Shown here in pieces: positions 19,225-27,920 of a stretch of 64,000 nucleotides of DNA. Location of the stretch: assembly GCA_022486625.1 (NCBI GenBank), contig JAKVKH010000002.1:124001-188000 (forward strand). Reading direction: 5' to 3'. Position 1 is the first letter of the stretch. Each line of letters begins with the position of its first letter. The position numbers and the translations under genes are program-made. The notes under the pieces are model-generated. The model did not search any database and was not told where the DNA came from. It was given only the letters and a program-made list of their open reading frames with translations. Source of the stretch: Butyrivibrio sp. Its GTDB lineage: Bacteria > Bacillota > Clostridia > Lachnospirales > Lachnospiraceae.

Positions 19225-19278
19225 GATACAGTAAGACAGAATTCTGAATTTCTGCAGATTTGAAGGGAGATAATACAA

Positions 19279-20595
19279 ATGGATTTATATGAAAAGCTGT
19301 TAAAGGGTGAAGAAAAGCTTTCACTGGTTGGTCTTGGTTATGTGGGAATGCCGATTGCGGTGGCCTACGCAAAGAAAATCAAGGTAGTCGGCTACGATTT
19401 TAACGCTTCCAAGGTAGATCTTTATAAAAAGGGATTGGATCCGACAAGAGAAGTCGGTGATGATGCCATTAAAAATACATCGGTTGAATTTACGGCAGAC
19501 CCGGAAAAACTCAGAGAGTGCAAGTTCCATATTGTGGCAGTTCCGACACCGGTGAATGATGATCATACACCGGATCTGTCCCCGGTGGAAGGTGCCAGTC
19601 ATACGCTTGGCAAATATCTGACAAAGGGCTCTGTTGTAGTCTATGAGTCAACGGTATATCCGGGTGTGACAGAAGATATCTGTATTCCGATTCTGGAGCA
19701 GGAGTCAGGCCTTAAGTGCGGTACGGACTTTAAGATCGGGTATTCTCCGGAGCGTATTAATCCGGGAGACAAGGTACACCGTCTGGAAACCATTACCAAG
19801 ATTGTATCCGGCATGGATGAAGAGACGCTTGATGTGGTTGCAAAGGTTTACAGTCTGGTAGCACTTGCAGGAGTATATCGTGCGCAGTCCATCAAGGTGG
19901 CAGAAGCAGCCAAGGTAATTGAGAACAGCCAGCGTGATATTAATATTGCATTTATGAATGAACTGTCCATGATTTTCCATAAGATGGACATTGATACCAA
20001 GTCAGTATTGCAGGCAGCAGGTACAAAATGGAATTTCCTGCCGTTTGCACCGGGACTTGTCGGAGGTCACTGCATTGGTGTGGATCCGTATTATCTGACC
20101 TATAAGGCAGAGTCACTTGGTTACCATTCCCAGATCATTCTGTCCGGTCGCCGTATTAACGATGATATGGGTAAATACATAGCAGAGTGCTGTGTGAAGA
20201 ACCTGATTGCACATGATGTTCCGGTCAAGGGTGCAAAAGTTGCAATTCTTGGATTTACCTTTAAGGAAAACTGTCCGGATACCCGTAATACAAAAGTGAT
20301 CGATATTTACAGAGAACTTGGAGAGTATGGCATTACACCTGTTGTGGTGGATCCTGAAGCGGATGCGGATGAAGCAAAGCGTCTGTATGGAATTACCTTT
20401 AACAGTATGGATGATGTGCAGAATATGGATGCGGTGATTGTTGCCGTTGCACATAAGGAGTTTGTGCCATATACCAGAGCAGATATTGCAAAATTCTATA
20501 ATCCGGCACATCAGACAAAGGTACTTCTTGATCTGAAGGGAATCTTTGACATGAATGATTACAGGGCTCCGGAATTTGATTACTGGAGACTGTAA
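19279..20595 (+). CDS. UDP-N-acetylhexosamine 6-dehydrogenase (WbpO/TviB type)
   Basis: This is a 438-residue NAD-dependent nucleotide-sugar dehydrogenase. It has GxGxxG at G18-G23 and PTPVNDDHTPDLSPV typical of the HexNAc (TviB/WbpO/WbpA) branch. Cys265 in GGHCIGVDPYYL is the catalytic cysteine, and a C-terminal GFTFKENCPDTRNTK block follows. It oxidises the 6-hydroxymethyl of UDP-GlcNAc or UDP-GalNAc in two steps to the uronic acid. The next gene is a WbpP/TviC-type 4-epimerase, so the pair should supply UDP-GalNAcA or UDP-GlcNAcA, acidic residues that the AsnB-like and TupA-like enzymes downstream could modify. Confidence 0.94.
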   Translation: MDLYEKLLKGEEKLSLVGLGYVGMPIAVAYAKKIKVVGYDFNASKVDLYKKGLDPTREVGDDAIKNTSVEFTADPEKLRECKFHIVAVPTPVNDDHTPDLSPVEGASHTLGKYLTKGSVVVYESTVYPGVTEDICIPILEQESGLKCGTDFKIGYSPERINPGDKVHRLETITKIVSGMDEETLDVVAKVYSLVALAGVYRAQSIKVAEAAKVIENSQRDINIAFMNELSMIFHKMDIDTKSVLQAAGTKWNFLPFAPGLVGGHCIGVDPYYLTYKAESLGYHSQIILSGRRINDDMGKYIAECCVKNLIAHDVPVKGAKVAILGFTFKENCPDTRNTKVIDIYRELGEYGITPVVVDPEADADEAKRLYGITFNSMDDVQNMDAVIVAVAHKEFVPYTRADIAKFYNPAHQTKVLLDLKGIFDMNDYRAPEFDYWRL

Positions 20596-20640
20596 ATAAC
20601 GGAAATAAGAATTGAAGATGGCAAGGAGCAGATATAAATC

Positions 20641-21615
20641 ATGAGTTTTGAACATATTGTTTTTCCGAAAGACAGTGTCTTTCTGGTAACGGGCGGAGCA
20701 GGATTCATCGGATCCAATCTCTGCGAGGCACTTCTGAATAAAGGGCATAAGGTCAGATGCATGGATAATCTGTCCACCGGGCATATTGAAAATATCCAGC
20801 CATTTATGGAAAATCCGGACTTTACTTTCCTGCAGGAGGATATCAGAGATCTGGAAGCCTGCAAGAAGGCAACAGATGGTGTTACGTATGTAATGAATGA
20901 GGCAGCATGGGGAAGCGTTCCCAGAAGTATTGAGATGCCCTTGTTATATGAAGAAATCAATATTCGCGGGACCCTGAACATGATGGAAGCGGCAAGGGAG
21001 AATGGCGTAAAGAAGTTTGTCTATGCCTCCAGTTCTTCTGTTTACGGAGATTCCACAAAGCTCCCCAAGCAGGAGGGTGCAGAAGGAAATGTACTGTCTC
21101 CCTATGCCCTGACCAAGAGAACTGATGAAGAATACGGTAAGCTGTATAAGTCATTGTACGGACTTGATACATACGGACTTCGTTATTTTAATGTATTTGG
21201 CAGAAGACAGGATCCAAACGGAGCCTATGCGGCAGTCATTCCAAAGTTCCTGAAGATGCTGATGAACGGGGAAGTTCCCACCATTAATGGTGATGGCCGT
21301 CAGTCCCGTGATTTTACTTATATTGATAATGTAATTGAAGGGAATATGCGTGCATGTCTTGCTTCTTCTGATGCGGCAGGTACAGCCTACAATATCGGTG
21401 CAGGCGGACGTGAATATCTGATTGATGTTTATCACGATCTGTGCGATGCACTTGGAATGAAAGTGGAGCCGATTTTCGGGCCGCCGCGTGCCGGGGATAT
21501 CCGTGATTCCAATGCAGATATTTCCAAGGCCAGAAAAAATATGGGTTATGATCCTTCCTATGATTTCAAGGCAGGCATCATGCTCGCAATCGAGTGGTAT
21601 AAAGCAAACTTATGA
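20641..21615 (+). CDS. UDP-HexNAc(A) 4-epimerase (WbpP/TviC type SDR)
   Basis: This is a 324-residue extended SDR. It has TGGAGFIGS at 17-25, the YASSSSVYGDS strand with its catalytic serine, and Y155-x3-K159. The GSVPRSIEMP segment matches the WbpP/TviC group, which interconverts the gluco and galacto forms of UDP-GlcNAc or UDP-GlcNAcA. One oddity is NEAAWGSVPRS where relatives usually have HQAA(L)GSVPRS. It is coupled by ATGA to a NodB-like deacetylase and lies 45 bases after the dehydrogenase, forming a compact uronic acid branch. AAGGAG precedes the start. Confidence 0.93.
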   Translation: MSFEHIVFPKDSVFLVTGGAGFIGSNLCEALLNKGHKVRCMDNLSTGHIENIQPFMENPDFTFLQEDIRDLEACKKATDGVTYVMNEAAWGSVPRSIEMPLLYEEINIRGTLNMMEAARENGVKKFVYASSSSVYGDSTKLPKQEGAEGNVLSPYALTKRTDEEYGKLYKSLYGLDTYGLRYFNVFGRRQDPNGAYAAVIPKFLKMLMNGEVPTINGDGRQSRDFTYIDNVIEGNMRACLASSDAAGTAYNIGAGGREYLIDVYHDLCDALGMKVEPIFGPPRAGDIRDSNADISKARKNMGYDPSYDFKAGIMLAIEWYKANL

Positions 21616-22352
21616 GAATTGCAGTCAGAATGGACGATATTACGCCGGATATGGACTGGGAGAAGTTTGACCGGTTCAAGGCACTTCTGGATCAGTATGG
21701 CGTAAAGCCGCTGATTGGCGTGGTACCGGATAATAAAGACGAAAAGTTAATGATTGATCCTCCGCGGGAAGATTTCTGGGAACGGATTATTTCCATACAG
21801 CAGCAGGGCTGGATTATTGCGATGCATGGATATCATCATGTATATACAACAGACCGGGGAGGACTTCTGCCACTGAACCGCCAGTCAGAGTTCGCAGGAC
21901 TTCCGCTTTCACAGCAGAGTCAGATGCTGCGTGAAGCCAGAACGATTCTGGAAGCGCATAATGTGGCAACAGATTTTTTCATGGCACCGTCACATTCCTA
22001 TGATTACAATACGCTTCGGGCACTGAAGGAAAACGGATTTTACCGGATGACGGACGGCTTTGGAACACAGCCGTATATTTGGCAGGGAATTACTTTTTAT
22101 CCGATTTCCTATAGCAGAGGCAGCAGTCTGAAAGCGGCCGGAAAAGGAGCCATAACCTTCGTGGTGCATGTCAATACCATGGAGGATAGGGACTTTGCAT
22201 ATTATGAAAAGATATTCCAGACTGCAGATATGATACCGTTTCCGGAATATCTGTACTATCCGGCAGCAAAGGGCAGCTGGCTGCATCATCTGAAGGAATA
22301 CTGGATGGCAAAGGCCAAGTATACTGCGGTACATGCGATTCACAGAGGATAA
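21612..22352 (+). CDS. DUF2334/NodB-like polysaccharide deacetylase
   Basis: This is a 246-residue protein with the NodB-type metal triad: an Asp pair at D8-D9 (RMDDITPD) and H72 with H75-H76 (MHGYHH). This matches the DUF2334 group of polysaccharide deacetylases. It has no signal peptide or membrane helix, so it should act in the cytoplasm, on a nucleotide sugar or on a lipid-linked intermediate. Translational coupling to the 4-epimerase (ATGA) and its place before the GT4 genes suggest it N-deacetylates a HexNAc or HexNAcA unit during assembly. The exact substrate cannot be decided from sequence. Confidence 0.85.
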   Translation: MRIAVRMDDITPDMDWEKFDRFKALLDQYGVKPLIGVVPDNKDEKLMIDPPREDFWERIISIQQQGWIIAMHGYHHVYTTDRGGLLPLNRQSEFAGLPLSQQSQMLREARTILEAHNVATDFFMAPSHSYDYNTLRALKENGFYRMTDGFGTQPYIWQGITFYPISYSRGSSLKAAGKGAITFVVHVNTMEDRDFAYYEKIFQTADMIPFPEYLYYPAAKGSWLHHLKEYWMAKAKYTAVHAIHRG

Positions 22353-22357
22353 AGGCG

Positions 22358-23662
22358 ATGAAAACAGGAGCAGAGACACCGATTCGGGTACTTCATGTTT
22401 TTGGTAAGATAGGACTGGGCGGAGCGGAGAGCCGTATTATGGATCTGTACCGTAATATGGATCGTGAGCGCGTCCAGTTTGATTTTCTGGTACATAGTGA
22501 GCCGGACAGAACCGGCAAAAAATGTCCGACGTCGGATGAGCTGATGAGTGTCCGGGAGCCGGACTATTTTGATTCTGCAATTACCCAGCTGGGAGGCAGA
22601 ATATACGCTGTTCCGAGATTCTGCGGAACCAATCTGGCAGACTATCGCAGGGCACTGGATGAATTCTTCCGGGCACATCAGGGAACATGGAAGGTTGTGC
22701 AGGGGCATATGACCAGCACGGCAGCCATTTATCTGCCGATTGCCAGAAAATATGGGGCAGGGATTACCTGCTCGCATGTGCGCAGTGGCGGAACAGATCC
22801 CGGACTGAAGGGGGTTATGACCAATCTGCTGCGCAGACCGCTGCAGAAGGAAAAAACAGTGGATTTTCGTTTCACCTGTACAGAAGACGCAGGGAGAAAG
22901 GTATATGGAGATGCACTTGCAGACGCCGGAAAGGTGAGGGTGATTCCTAACGCGATCAATGTGGAGAAATTTGCATTTACGCCGCTGGTGCGGGAAACAC
23001 TCAGGAAGGAACTTCATCTTGAAAATGCGGTTGTGATCGGCCACGTCGGCAGATTTCATTATGCCAAGAATCATGAATATCTGCTGAGAGTTTTTGCAGA
23101 ATTCGTCCGGATGGTGGAAGATGATGAAAAAAATGAATATGTAATGCTGCATGGACTGCCCCTCAGACTGATGCTGCTTGGAGAGGGAGAACTTATGGAA
23201 GGGTCCCGTAAGCTGGCAGAGGAACTTCATATTTCACAGAATGTGATGTTTATGAATAACCGCAGTAATGTCAGTGCGTATTATCAGGCAATGGATTATT
23301 TCTGTTTCCCTTCCAGGTATGAAGGCCTTCCCGGGACTGTTGTGGAAGCGCAGGCTTCAGGTCTGCAGTGTCTGATTTCCGATGCCATTACAGAGGAAGT
23401 GGTTCTGACAGAACTGGTCAGCCGTATGAGCATTGAACTTCCGCCACGGAAGTGGGCAGAGAAGATCCTGAGTGATCTGATGCTTGAGGGCAGTGATGCA
23501 CAGAAAAGGGCGCAGGCAGACAGAATGCCGGTCAGTGAGTATGCAATTGGAGACAGGGCCGGTTCTTCTGCTTATATTACGGATGCAATCCGCAGAGCCG
23601 GGTTTGATGTAAAGACACAGGCAATGATGATGATGTATTTTTATGAAAACGGTCATTTCTGA
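22358..23662 (+). CDS. GT4 glycosyltransferase (EpsF-like)
   Basis: This is a 434-residue GT-B transferase. The N-terminus is VLHVFGKIGLGGAESRIMDLYR, the donor-domain start is VIGHVGRFHYAKNHEY, and the E-x7-E motif is YEGLPGTVVEAQ. The N-terminal GGAE(S/R) motif and overall form resemble EpsF-like enzymes of exopolysaccharide loci. It starts 5 bases after the deacetylase with a weak AAAGG site and overlaps nothing in the next gene once that gene's true start is used. It opens the long transferase array and probably adds an early backbone sugar. Donor and linkage are unknown. Confidence 0.9.
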   Translation: MKTGAETPIRVLHVFGKIGLGGAESRIMDLYRNMDRERVQFDFLVHSEPDRTGKKCPTSDELMSVREPDYFDSAITQLGGRIYAVPRFCGTNLADYRRALDEFFRAHQGTWKVVQGHMTSTAAIYLPIARKYGAGITCSHVRSGGTDPGLKGVMTNLLRRPLQKEKTVDFRFTCTEDAGRKVYGDALADAGKVRVIPNAINVEKFAFTPLVRETLRKELHLENAVVIGHVGRFHYAKNHEYLLRVFAEFVRMVEDDEKNEYVMLHGLPLRLMLLGEGELMEGSRKLAEELHISQNVMFMNNRSNVSAYYQAMDYFCFPSRYEGLPGTVVEAQASGLQCLISDAITEEVVLTELVSRMSIELPPRKWAEKILSDLMLEGSDAQKRAQADRMPVSEYAIGDRAGSSAYITDAIRRAGFDVKTQAMMMMYFYENGHF

Positions 23663-23675
23663 CAGGGTGAATGTG

Positions 23676-24890
23676 ATGAAAAAAAATCTGTTACTGATAG
23701 TGCCAATGCTCCATCAGGGAGGCTTTGAGCGTGTCTGCGTGCAAACCGCAAGGCTGATGGAACCATATTATAATGTTACCGTACTGATCTTCAGTTCCAG
23801 GGATATTAATTATGATGTTACCGGACTGGATCTGATTGATATCAATATTCCAAGTGCGCAGGGAAAGTGGCAGAAAGCGGTCAATGTTCTTCGAAGAGTG
23901 CGCAAAGTCCATGAGATCAAAAAGAAAAGAAAAATTGATATTTCCTATAGCTTTGGCGCATCGGCAAATTATGTCAATGTACTTTCAAGAGCACAGGAAA
24001 AAGTGCTTACAGGACTTCGCTGCTCTACGGATATGGAAGAACCGAAACAGGTCAGGCTGTTCTGCAGCAGATCGGATCAGGTGCTTTCCTGTTCAAAAGA
24101 GATCATGAGAGAGCTTGATGCAGATTTCCAGTATAAGCGCAGCAGTTATATTTATAATCCGCTTGATGTGAAAACACTGAGGGAAATGAGTCAGGAACAG
24201 ATTGATGATTTTCCGTTCCCGGAGGAACTGCATCCGCAGGATGGACATCGTTCACAGATTCTTATTTCTGTCGGACGCAATGATTATATCAAGGGCTTCT
24301 GGCATCTGATCAAGGCGTTTTCCATTATGGCAGCTTCACACCCGCACGCAAGACTGATCATTATGGGGGCAGGAGATTTCACACCTTACAGAGAGATGAC
24401 CAGAAAGCTGGGAATCGAAGAAAAGGTGGCATTCCCCGGAGTCAGGAAGAATCCTTTTCCCTATGTGGCAGCCAGCAGTCTTTATGTACTTTCTTCCAAT
24501 CATGAGGGATTTCCGAATGCACTGCTGGAAGCCATGGCACTTGGCCGGCCGGTAATTGCGGCGGACTGCAAAACAGGTCCGAGAGAAATTCTGTTGTCAG
24601 AGGAGGAACTGGAGCAGCTTCAGAAGGAATATCCGGATGGTGCTTCCGTAAAGGAAACGGTTGACGGAACATATGGAGTACTTGTACCGGATATGGATGC
24701 GCAGGAGGATCAGGACGCCATGCATATTACCAGGGAAGATCAGGACCTGGCCTGCGAAATGATCCGTATGCTGGACAATCCGGAGAAAATGGAGAAGTAT
24801 GGCAAAATGGCACTGGAACGTGCAGGTATCTATCAACCGGAAAAATACAGAGAAGATCTGAAGAAAATTTTTGATCAGATTCTCGCCTGA
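23676..24890 (+). CDS. GT4 glycosyltransferase
   Basis: This is a GT-B retaining transferase of 404 residues from ATG 23676, chosen because AGGGTGA at 23664-23670 gives a proper ribosome site; an upstream ATG at 23643 would overlap the previous gene by 20 bases. It shows HQGGFERVCVQTA near the start, SVGRNDYIKGFWHL at the donor-domain entrance, and the E-x7-E motif in SNHEGFPNALLEAM followed by an ADCKTGPREI segment. It is a relative of the GT4 enzymes at 24901 and 27921, with a less conserved C-terminal loop. The donor is unknown. Confidence 0.9.
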   Translation: MKKNLLLIVPMLHQGGFERVCVQTARLMEPYYNVTVLIFSSRDINYDVTGLDLIDINIPSAQGKWQKAVNVLRRVRKVHEIKKKRKIDISYSFGASANYVNVLSRAQEKVLTGLRCSTDMEEPKQVRLFCSRSDQVLSCSKEIMRELDADFQYKRSSYIYNPLDVKTLREMSQEQIDDFPFPEELHPQDGHRSQILISVGRNDYIKGFWHLIKAFSIMAASHPHARLIIMGAGDFTPYREMTRKLGIEEKVAFPGVRKNPFPYVAASSLYVLSSNHEGFPNALLEAMALGRPVIAADCKTGPREILLSEEELEQLQKEYPDGASVKETVDGTYGVLVPDMDAQEDQDAMHITREDQDLACEMIRMLDNPEKMEKYGKMALERAGIYQPEKYREDLKKIFDQILA

Positions 24891-24900
24891 AGGAAAAAAG

Positions 24901-26013
24901 ATGTCAAAGATTGCATTTCATTTAAACTGTCTTACCCATGGCGGAGCAGAGCGTGTGGTTACCAATCTGGCAAATCAGTTTGCGCAGGAGGGCTATGAGG
25001 TTCTTGTGGCAACGGAATGGACAGATGAAGATGAGTTCGTGCTGGACAGCAGGGTAAAAAGAGTTCATGTCGGGCTGCGTACGGAAGATGAACATAAATC
25101 CAGACTGGCAAAGTATTTCAGACGGGTGCACTATCTGCATGAATTCATGCAGAAGGAGAAGCCTGATGTACTGGTTGCATTTGCGCGCCTTGCCATATTT
25201 CGTGCGCTGATGGCGTGCAGGCATACCGGAGTTCCGGTGGTGATTTCAGTCAGAATTGATCCGACGAAAAGTTATGTTGGATTTCGGAATACATTGCAGA
25301 TCCGGAGGTATTTCGGACGCGCGGCAGGTGCAGTATTTCAGACAGAGGATGCCAGAAAATTTTTTGCACCGCGTCTGCAGGAACAGTCCAGAATAATTCT
25401 GAATCCGCTGACGGATAAGTATATCGGAGTTCCGGAGCCGGATAGACGCAGAAAAGAAATTGTGAATGTGGCAAGACTCGCTGATTTTAAAAATCAGCCT
25501 TTGCTGGTGGAAGCTTTTGCGCGTGTGCATGAGAAGTATCCGGATTATATACTGAAAATATACGGACCGGATTCAGAGGACGGGTCAAAAGAACGGATTG
25601 AAGAACAGATCCGGAAATATCAGCTGGATGGTGCGGTTTTGCTGATGGGCGGAAGTGATCAGCTGGAAAAGGAAGTTCCGGGTGCTGCGGTGTTTGCATA
25701 TTCTTCTGATTATGAGGGTATGCCGAATTCCGTAATGGAAGCAATGGCAATGGGACTTCCGGTGGTATCTACAGACTGTCCGTGTGGTGGTCCGCGCATG
25801 ATTATCAAAGATCATCAGAATGGAATTCTGGTACCGGTAGGAGATGCAGAAGCACTTGCAGAAGGAATTCTGTACCTGATTGAACATCCGCAGGAAGCAG
25901 ACCGGATGGGAAGAGAAGCCAGAAAAATCGCAGAAGTGGCGAATGCACAGGCAGTCTTTGAGCAGTGGCGGGATTATCTGAATGAAGTCATGAAGAATGG
26001 AAAGCGATGCTGA
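24901..26013 (+). CDS. GT4 glycosyltransferase, paralogue of the one at 27921
   Basis: This is a GT-B transferase of 370 residues. It has LTHGGAERVVTNLANQF at the N-terminus, a donor domain with NVARLADFKNQPLLVEAF, E-x7-E in YEGMPNSVMEAM, and then STDCPCGGPRMI. That STDCPCGGP block recurs in the GT4 at 27921, and the two flank an AsnB-like gene, which suggests duplication. The start at 24901 follows AAGGAAAAAAG; an earlier ATG at 24871 lies inside the preceding gene. Donor and acceptor are unknown. Confidence 0.9.
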   Translation: MSKIAFHLNCLTHGGAERVVTNLANQFAQEGYEVLVATEWTDEDEFVLDSRVKRVHVGLRTEDEHKSRLAKYFRRVHYLHEFMQKEKPDVLVAFARLAIFRALMACRHTGVPVVISVRIDPTKSYVGFRNTLQIRRYFGRAAGAVFQTEDARKFFAPRLQEQSRIILNPLTDKYIGVPEPDRRRKEIVNVARLADFKNQPLLVEAFARVHEKYPDYILKIYGPDSEDGSKERIEEQIRKYQLDGAVLLMGGSDQLEKEVPGAAVFAYSSDYEGMPNSVMEAMAMGLPVVSTDCPCGGPRMIIKDHQNGILVPVGDAEALAEGILYLIEHPQEADRMGREARKIAEVANAQAVFEQWRDYLNEVMKNGKRC

Positions 26014-26035
26014 GACAGGATGGAGGAATGACTGT

Positions 26036-27919
26036 ATGTGCGGGATATGCGGGTATATATCCAGAAATCAGATAACTAAAGAGCAGCTTCGGATCATGAA
26101 TGATACAATGTATCACCGCGGACCGAATGACAGCGGCGTGGAAATCTATCCGTTTCGTGATGGCTACAATGTGGGTTTTGCACAGCGCAGGCTTTCCATT
26201 ATGGATCTGTCTCCGCTGGGGCATCAGCCGATGCATTCGGATAACCGGAGAGTCAGTGTCATCTTTAACGGGGAGATCTATAATTTTCAGGAACTGAAGC
26301 AGGAACTGTCTGATTATCCTTTTAAATCAAACTGTGATACTGAAGTGATCATTGCTGCCTATCTGAGATGGGGAATCCGCTGCGTGGAACGGCTTCATGG
26401 TATGTTTGCCATTGCCATTTTCGACAGGGAATCGGATGATGTGTATCTGATTCGTGACAGAATCGGTAAGAAGCCACTCTATTACTGGCAGAACGGAACC
26501 AATCTGGTGTTTGGGTCGGAACTGAAGCCATTTATGAAATGTCCGGGATTCAAGGGGATTATCCGTAAGGATGTTCTGTCCAGATATCTGTATCAGCAGT
26601 ATATCAATGCACCTGACAGTATCTTTGAGGATGTATATAAACTGGAACCCGGATGCATCCTGCAGTTTCATCTGGGAGACATTAAGATTACGAAGTACTG
26701 GGATGTCCACAGGGTTTATGACAGAGAGAGCGCGCATCAGGTCCAGAGTTATGAAGAAGCCAGAGCAGAACTGAAAAAGCGTTTGCAGAAGGCAGTTGCG
26801 GATCGCATGATTGCAGATGTTCCGCTGGGAATATTCTTAAGCGGTGGTTATGATTCTTCACTGATTACGGCAATGGCACAGGAACATTCGGAAATGCCTG
26901 TGAAGACCTTCAGTATCGGCTTTGAAGATAAAAGGTATAATGAAGCAGATTATGCAAGGGCCATCGCACGGCATCTGGGAACCGATCATACAGAGATGAT
27001 CATCAGTGAGAAGCAGATGTTTGATCTCGTTGACAGTATTCCGCATTATTTTGATGAACCCTTTGCAGATGACTCTGAAATTCCGACCATGCTGGTATCA
27101 GAGGTGGCAAGGAAGAAAGTGACGGTTGCACTTTCCGGAGACGGCGGGGATGAGTTTTTCTGCGGTTATAATTATTACGAAAAGCTGGCACAGGCACAGA
27201 AACTGGAACTTCCGGGACTTCTTGCCTATTATGCAGGACAGCTGCCGATTGGAAAAGGACATCTGATTGACCGTTATCCAAGGGCAATGCGTCTGATTGC
27301 AGAGAACAGGGATCCGGCAACAAAGGTGCAGATCGCATCAGATCTGTATATTGATGCAGCGGAGAAATTTGTACCGGGAGGTCAGCTTCCCTGCAAATAT
27401 CCGGTGGAGGAAGCCTATCCGATCAGTAACTGGCAGGTCAGAAGAATGCTGCTGGATATGGATACCTATCTCCCCGGAGATATTCTGTGCAAGGTGGATC
27501 GTGCATCCATGAAGTATTCACTGGAAGCCAGAAGCCCGATTATGGATACTGCGGTAATGGAATATTCCTACAGGATTCCGCACCGGTTCAAATACTGCCA
27601 TGGAGATAAGAAGCACATTCTGAAAGATATTGCCTGGGATTATATTCCGAAAGAACTTCTGGAAAGACCAAAGACAGGTTTTTCCGTACCGATAGATAAG
27701 TGGCTGCGGGGACCGCTGCGTGAGAGACTCATCGATTACAGCAGTACTGAATATCTTCGCAGACAGAATATATTTGATCCGGAATATGCTGCACGTTTTA
27801 TCAGCGACTACCTTGTCAGAGGAGATGAAGGACCTGGAACCGGCGGAAATCTTTCAGGAGTCGCCTGGTCATTTTTTGTGTTCCAGCAGTGGTATGAATA
27901 TGAACAGTACAAAAAGTAA
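26036..27919 (+). CDS. asnB: AsnB-like glutamine amidotransferase (copy 1)
   Basis: This 627-residue protein has an N-terminal class II glutaminase domain and a C-terminal ATP-pyrophosphatase synthetase domain. ATG 26036 is chosen because it puts the nucleophile at Cys2 (MCGICGYI), with GGAGG at 26022-26026. The PP-loop is SGGYDSS (269-275), with tyrosine where true asparagine synthetases usually have leucine. A SLEARSPIMDT region follows. It uses glutamine and ATP to amidate a carboxylate. Inside a glycan locus with a uronic acid branch, a plausible substrate is a HexNAcA carboxyl (as proposed for WbpS-type proteins), rather than aspartate. That role is inferred. Confidence 0.92.
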   Translation: MCGICGYISRNQITKEQLRIMNDTMYHRGPNDSGVEIYPFRDGYNVGFAQRRLSIMDLSPLGHQPMHSDNRRVSVIFNGEIYNFQELKQELSDYPFKSNCDTEVIIAAYLRWGIRCVERLHGMFAIAIFDRESDDVYLIRDRIGKKPLYYWQNGTNLVFGSELKPFMKCPGFKGIIRKDVLSRYLYQQYINAPDSIFEDVYKLEPGCILQFHLGDIKITKYWDVHRVYDRESAHQVQSYEEARAELKKRLQKAVADRMIADVPLGIFLSGGYDSSLITAMAQEHSEMPVKTFSIGFEDKRYNEADYARAIARHLGTDHTEMIISEKQMFDLVDSIPHYFDEPFADDSEIPTMLVSEVARKKVTVALSGDGGDEFFCGYNYYEKLAQAQKLELPGLLAYYAGQLPIGKGHLIDRYPRAMRLIAENRDPATKVQIASDLYIDAAEKFVPGGQLPCKYPVEEAYPISNWQVRRMLLDMDTYLPGDILCKVDRASMKYSLEARSPIMDTAVMEYSYRIPHRFKYCHGDKKHILKDIAWDYIPKELLERPKTGFSVPIDKWLRGPLRERLIDYSSTEYLRRQNIFDPEYAARFISDYLVRGDEGPGTGGNLSGVAWSFFVFQQWYEYEQYKK

Positions 27920-27920
27920 C

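Noticed and set aside
19237..19246. Ten-base palindrome CAGAATTCTG before the UDP-sugar dehydrogenase
   Set aside because: It is too short and isolated to call an operator or terminator, with no T tract and no repeat elsewhere that I could see.
20612..20638. TTGAAG and TATAAA before the 4-epimerase gene, possible promoter
   Set aside because: The spacer is only 15 bases and the -10 box lies two bases from the start codon, leaving no room for the visible ribosome site in the transcript.
27720..27920. A 67-residue N-terminal extension of the GT4 at 27921
   Set aside because: It lies inside the AsnB gene in another frame and has no similarity to GT4 N-termini, which begin at the later methionine.
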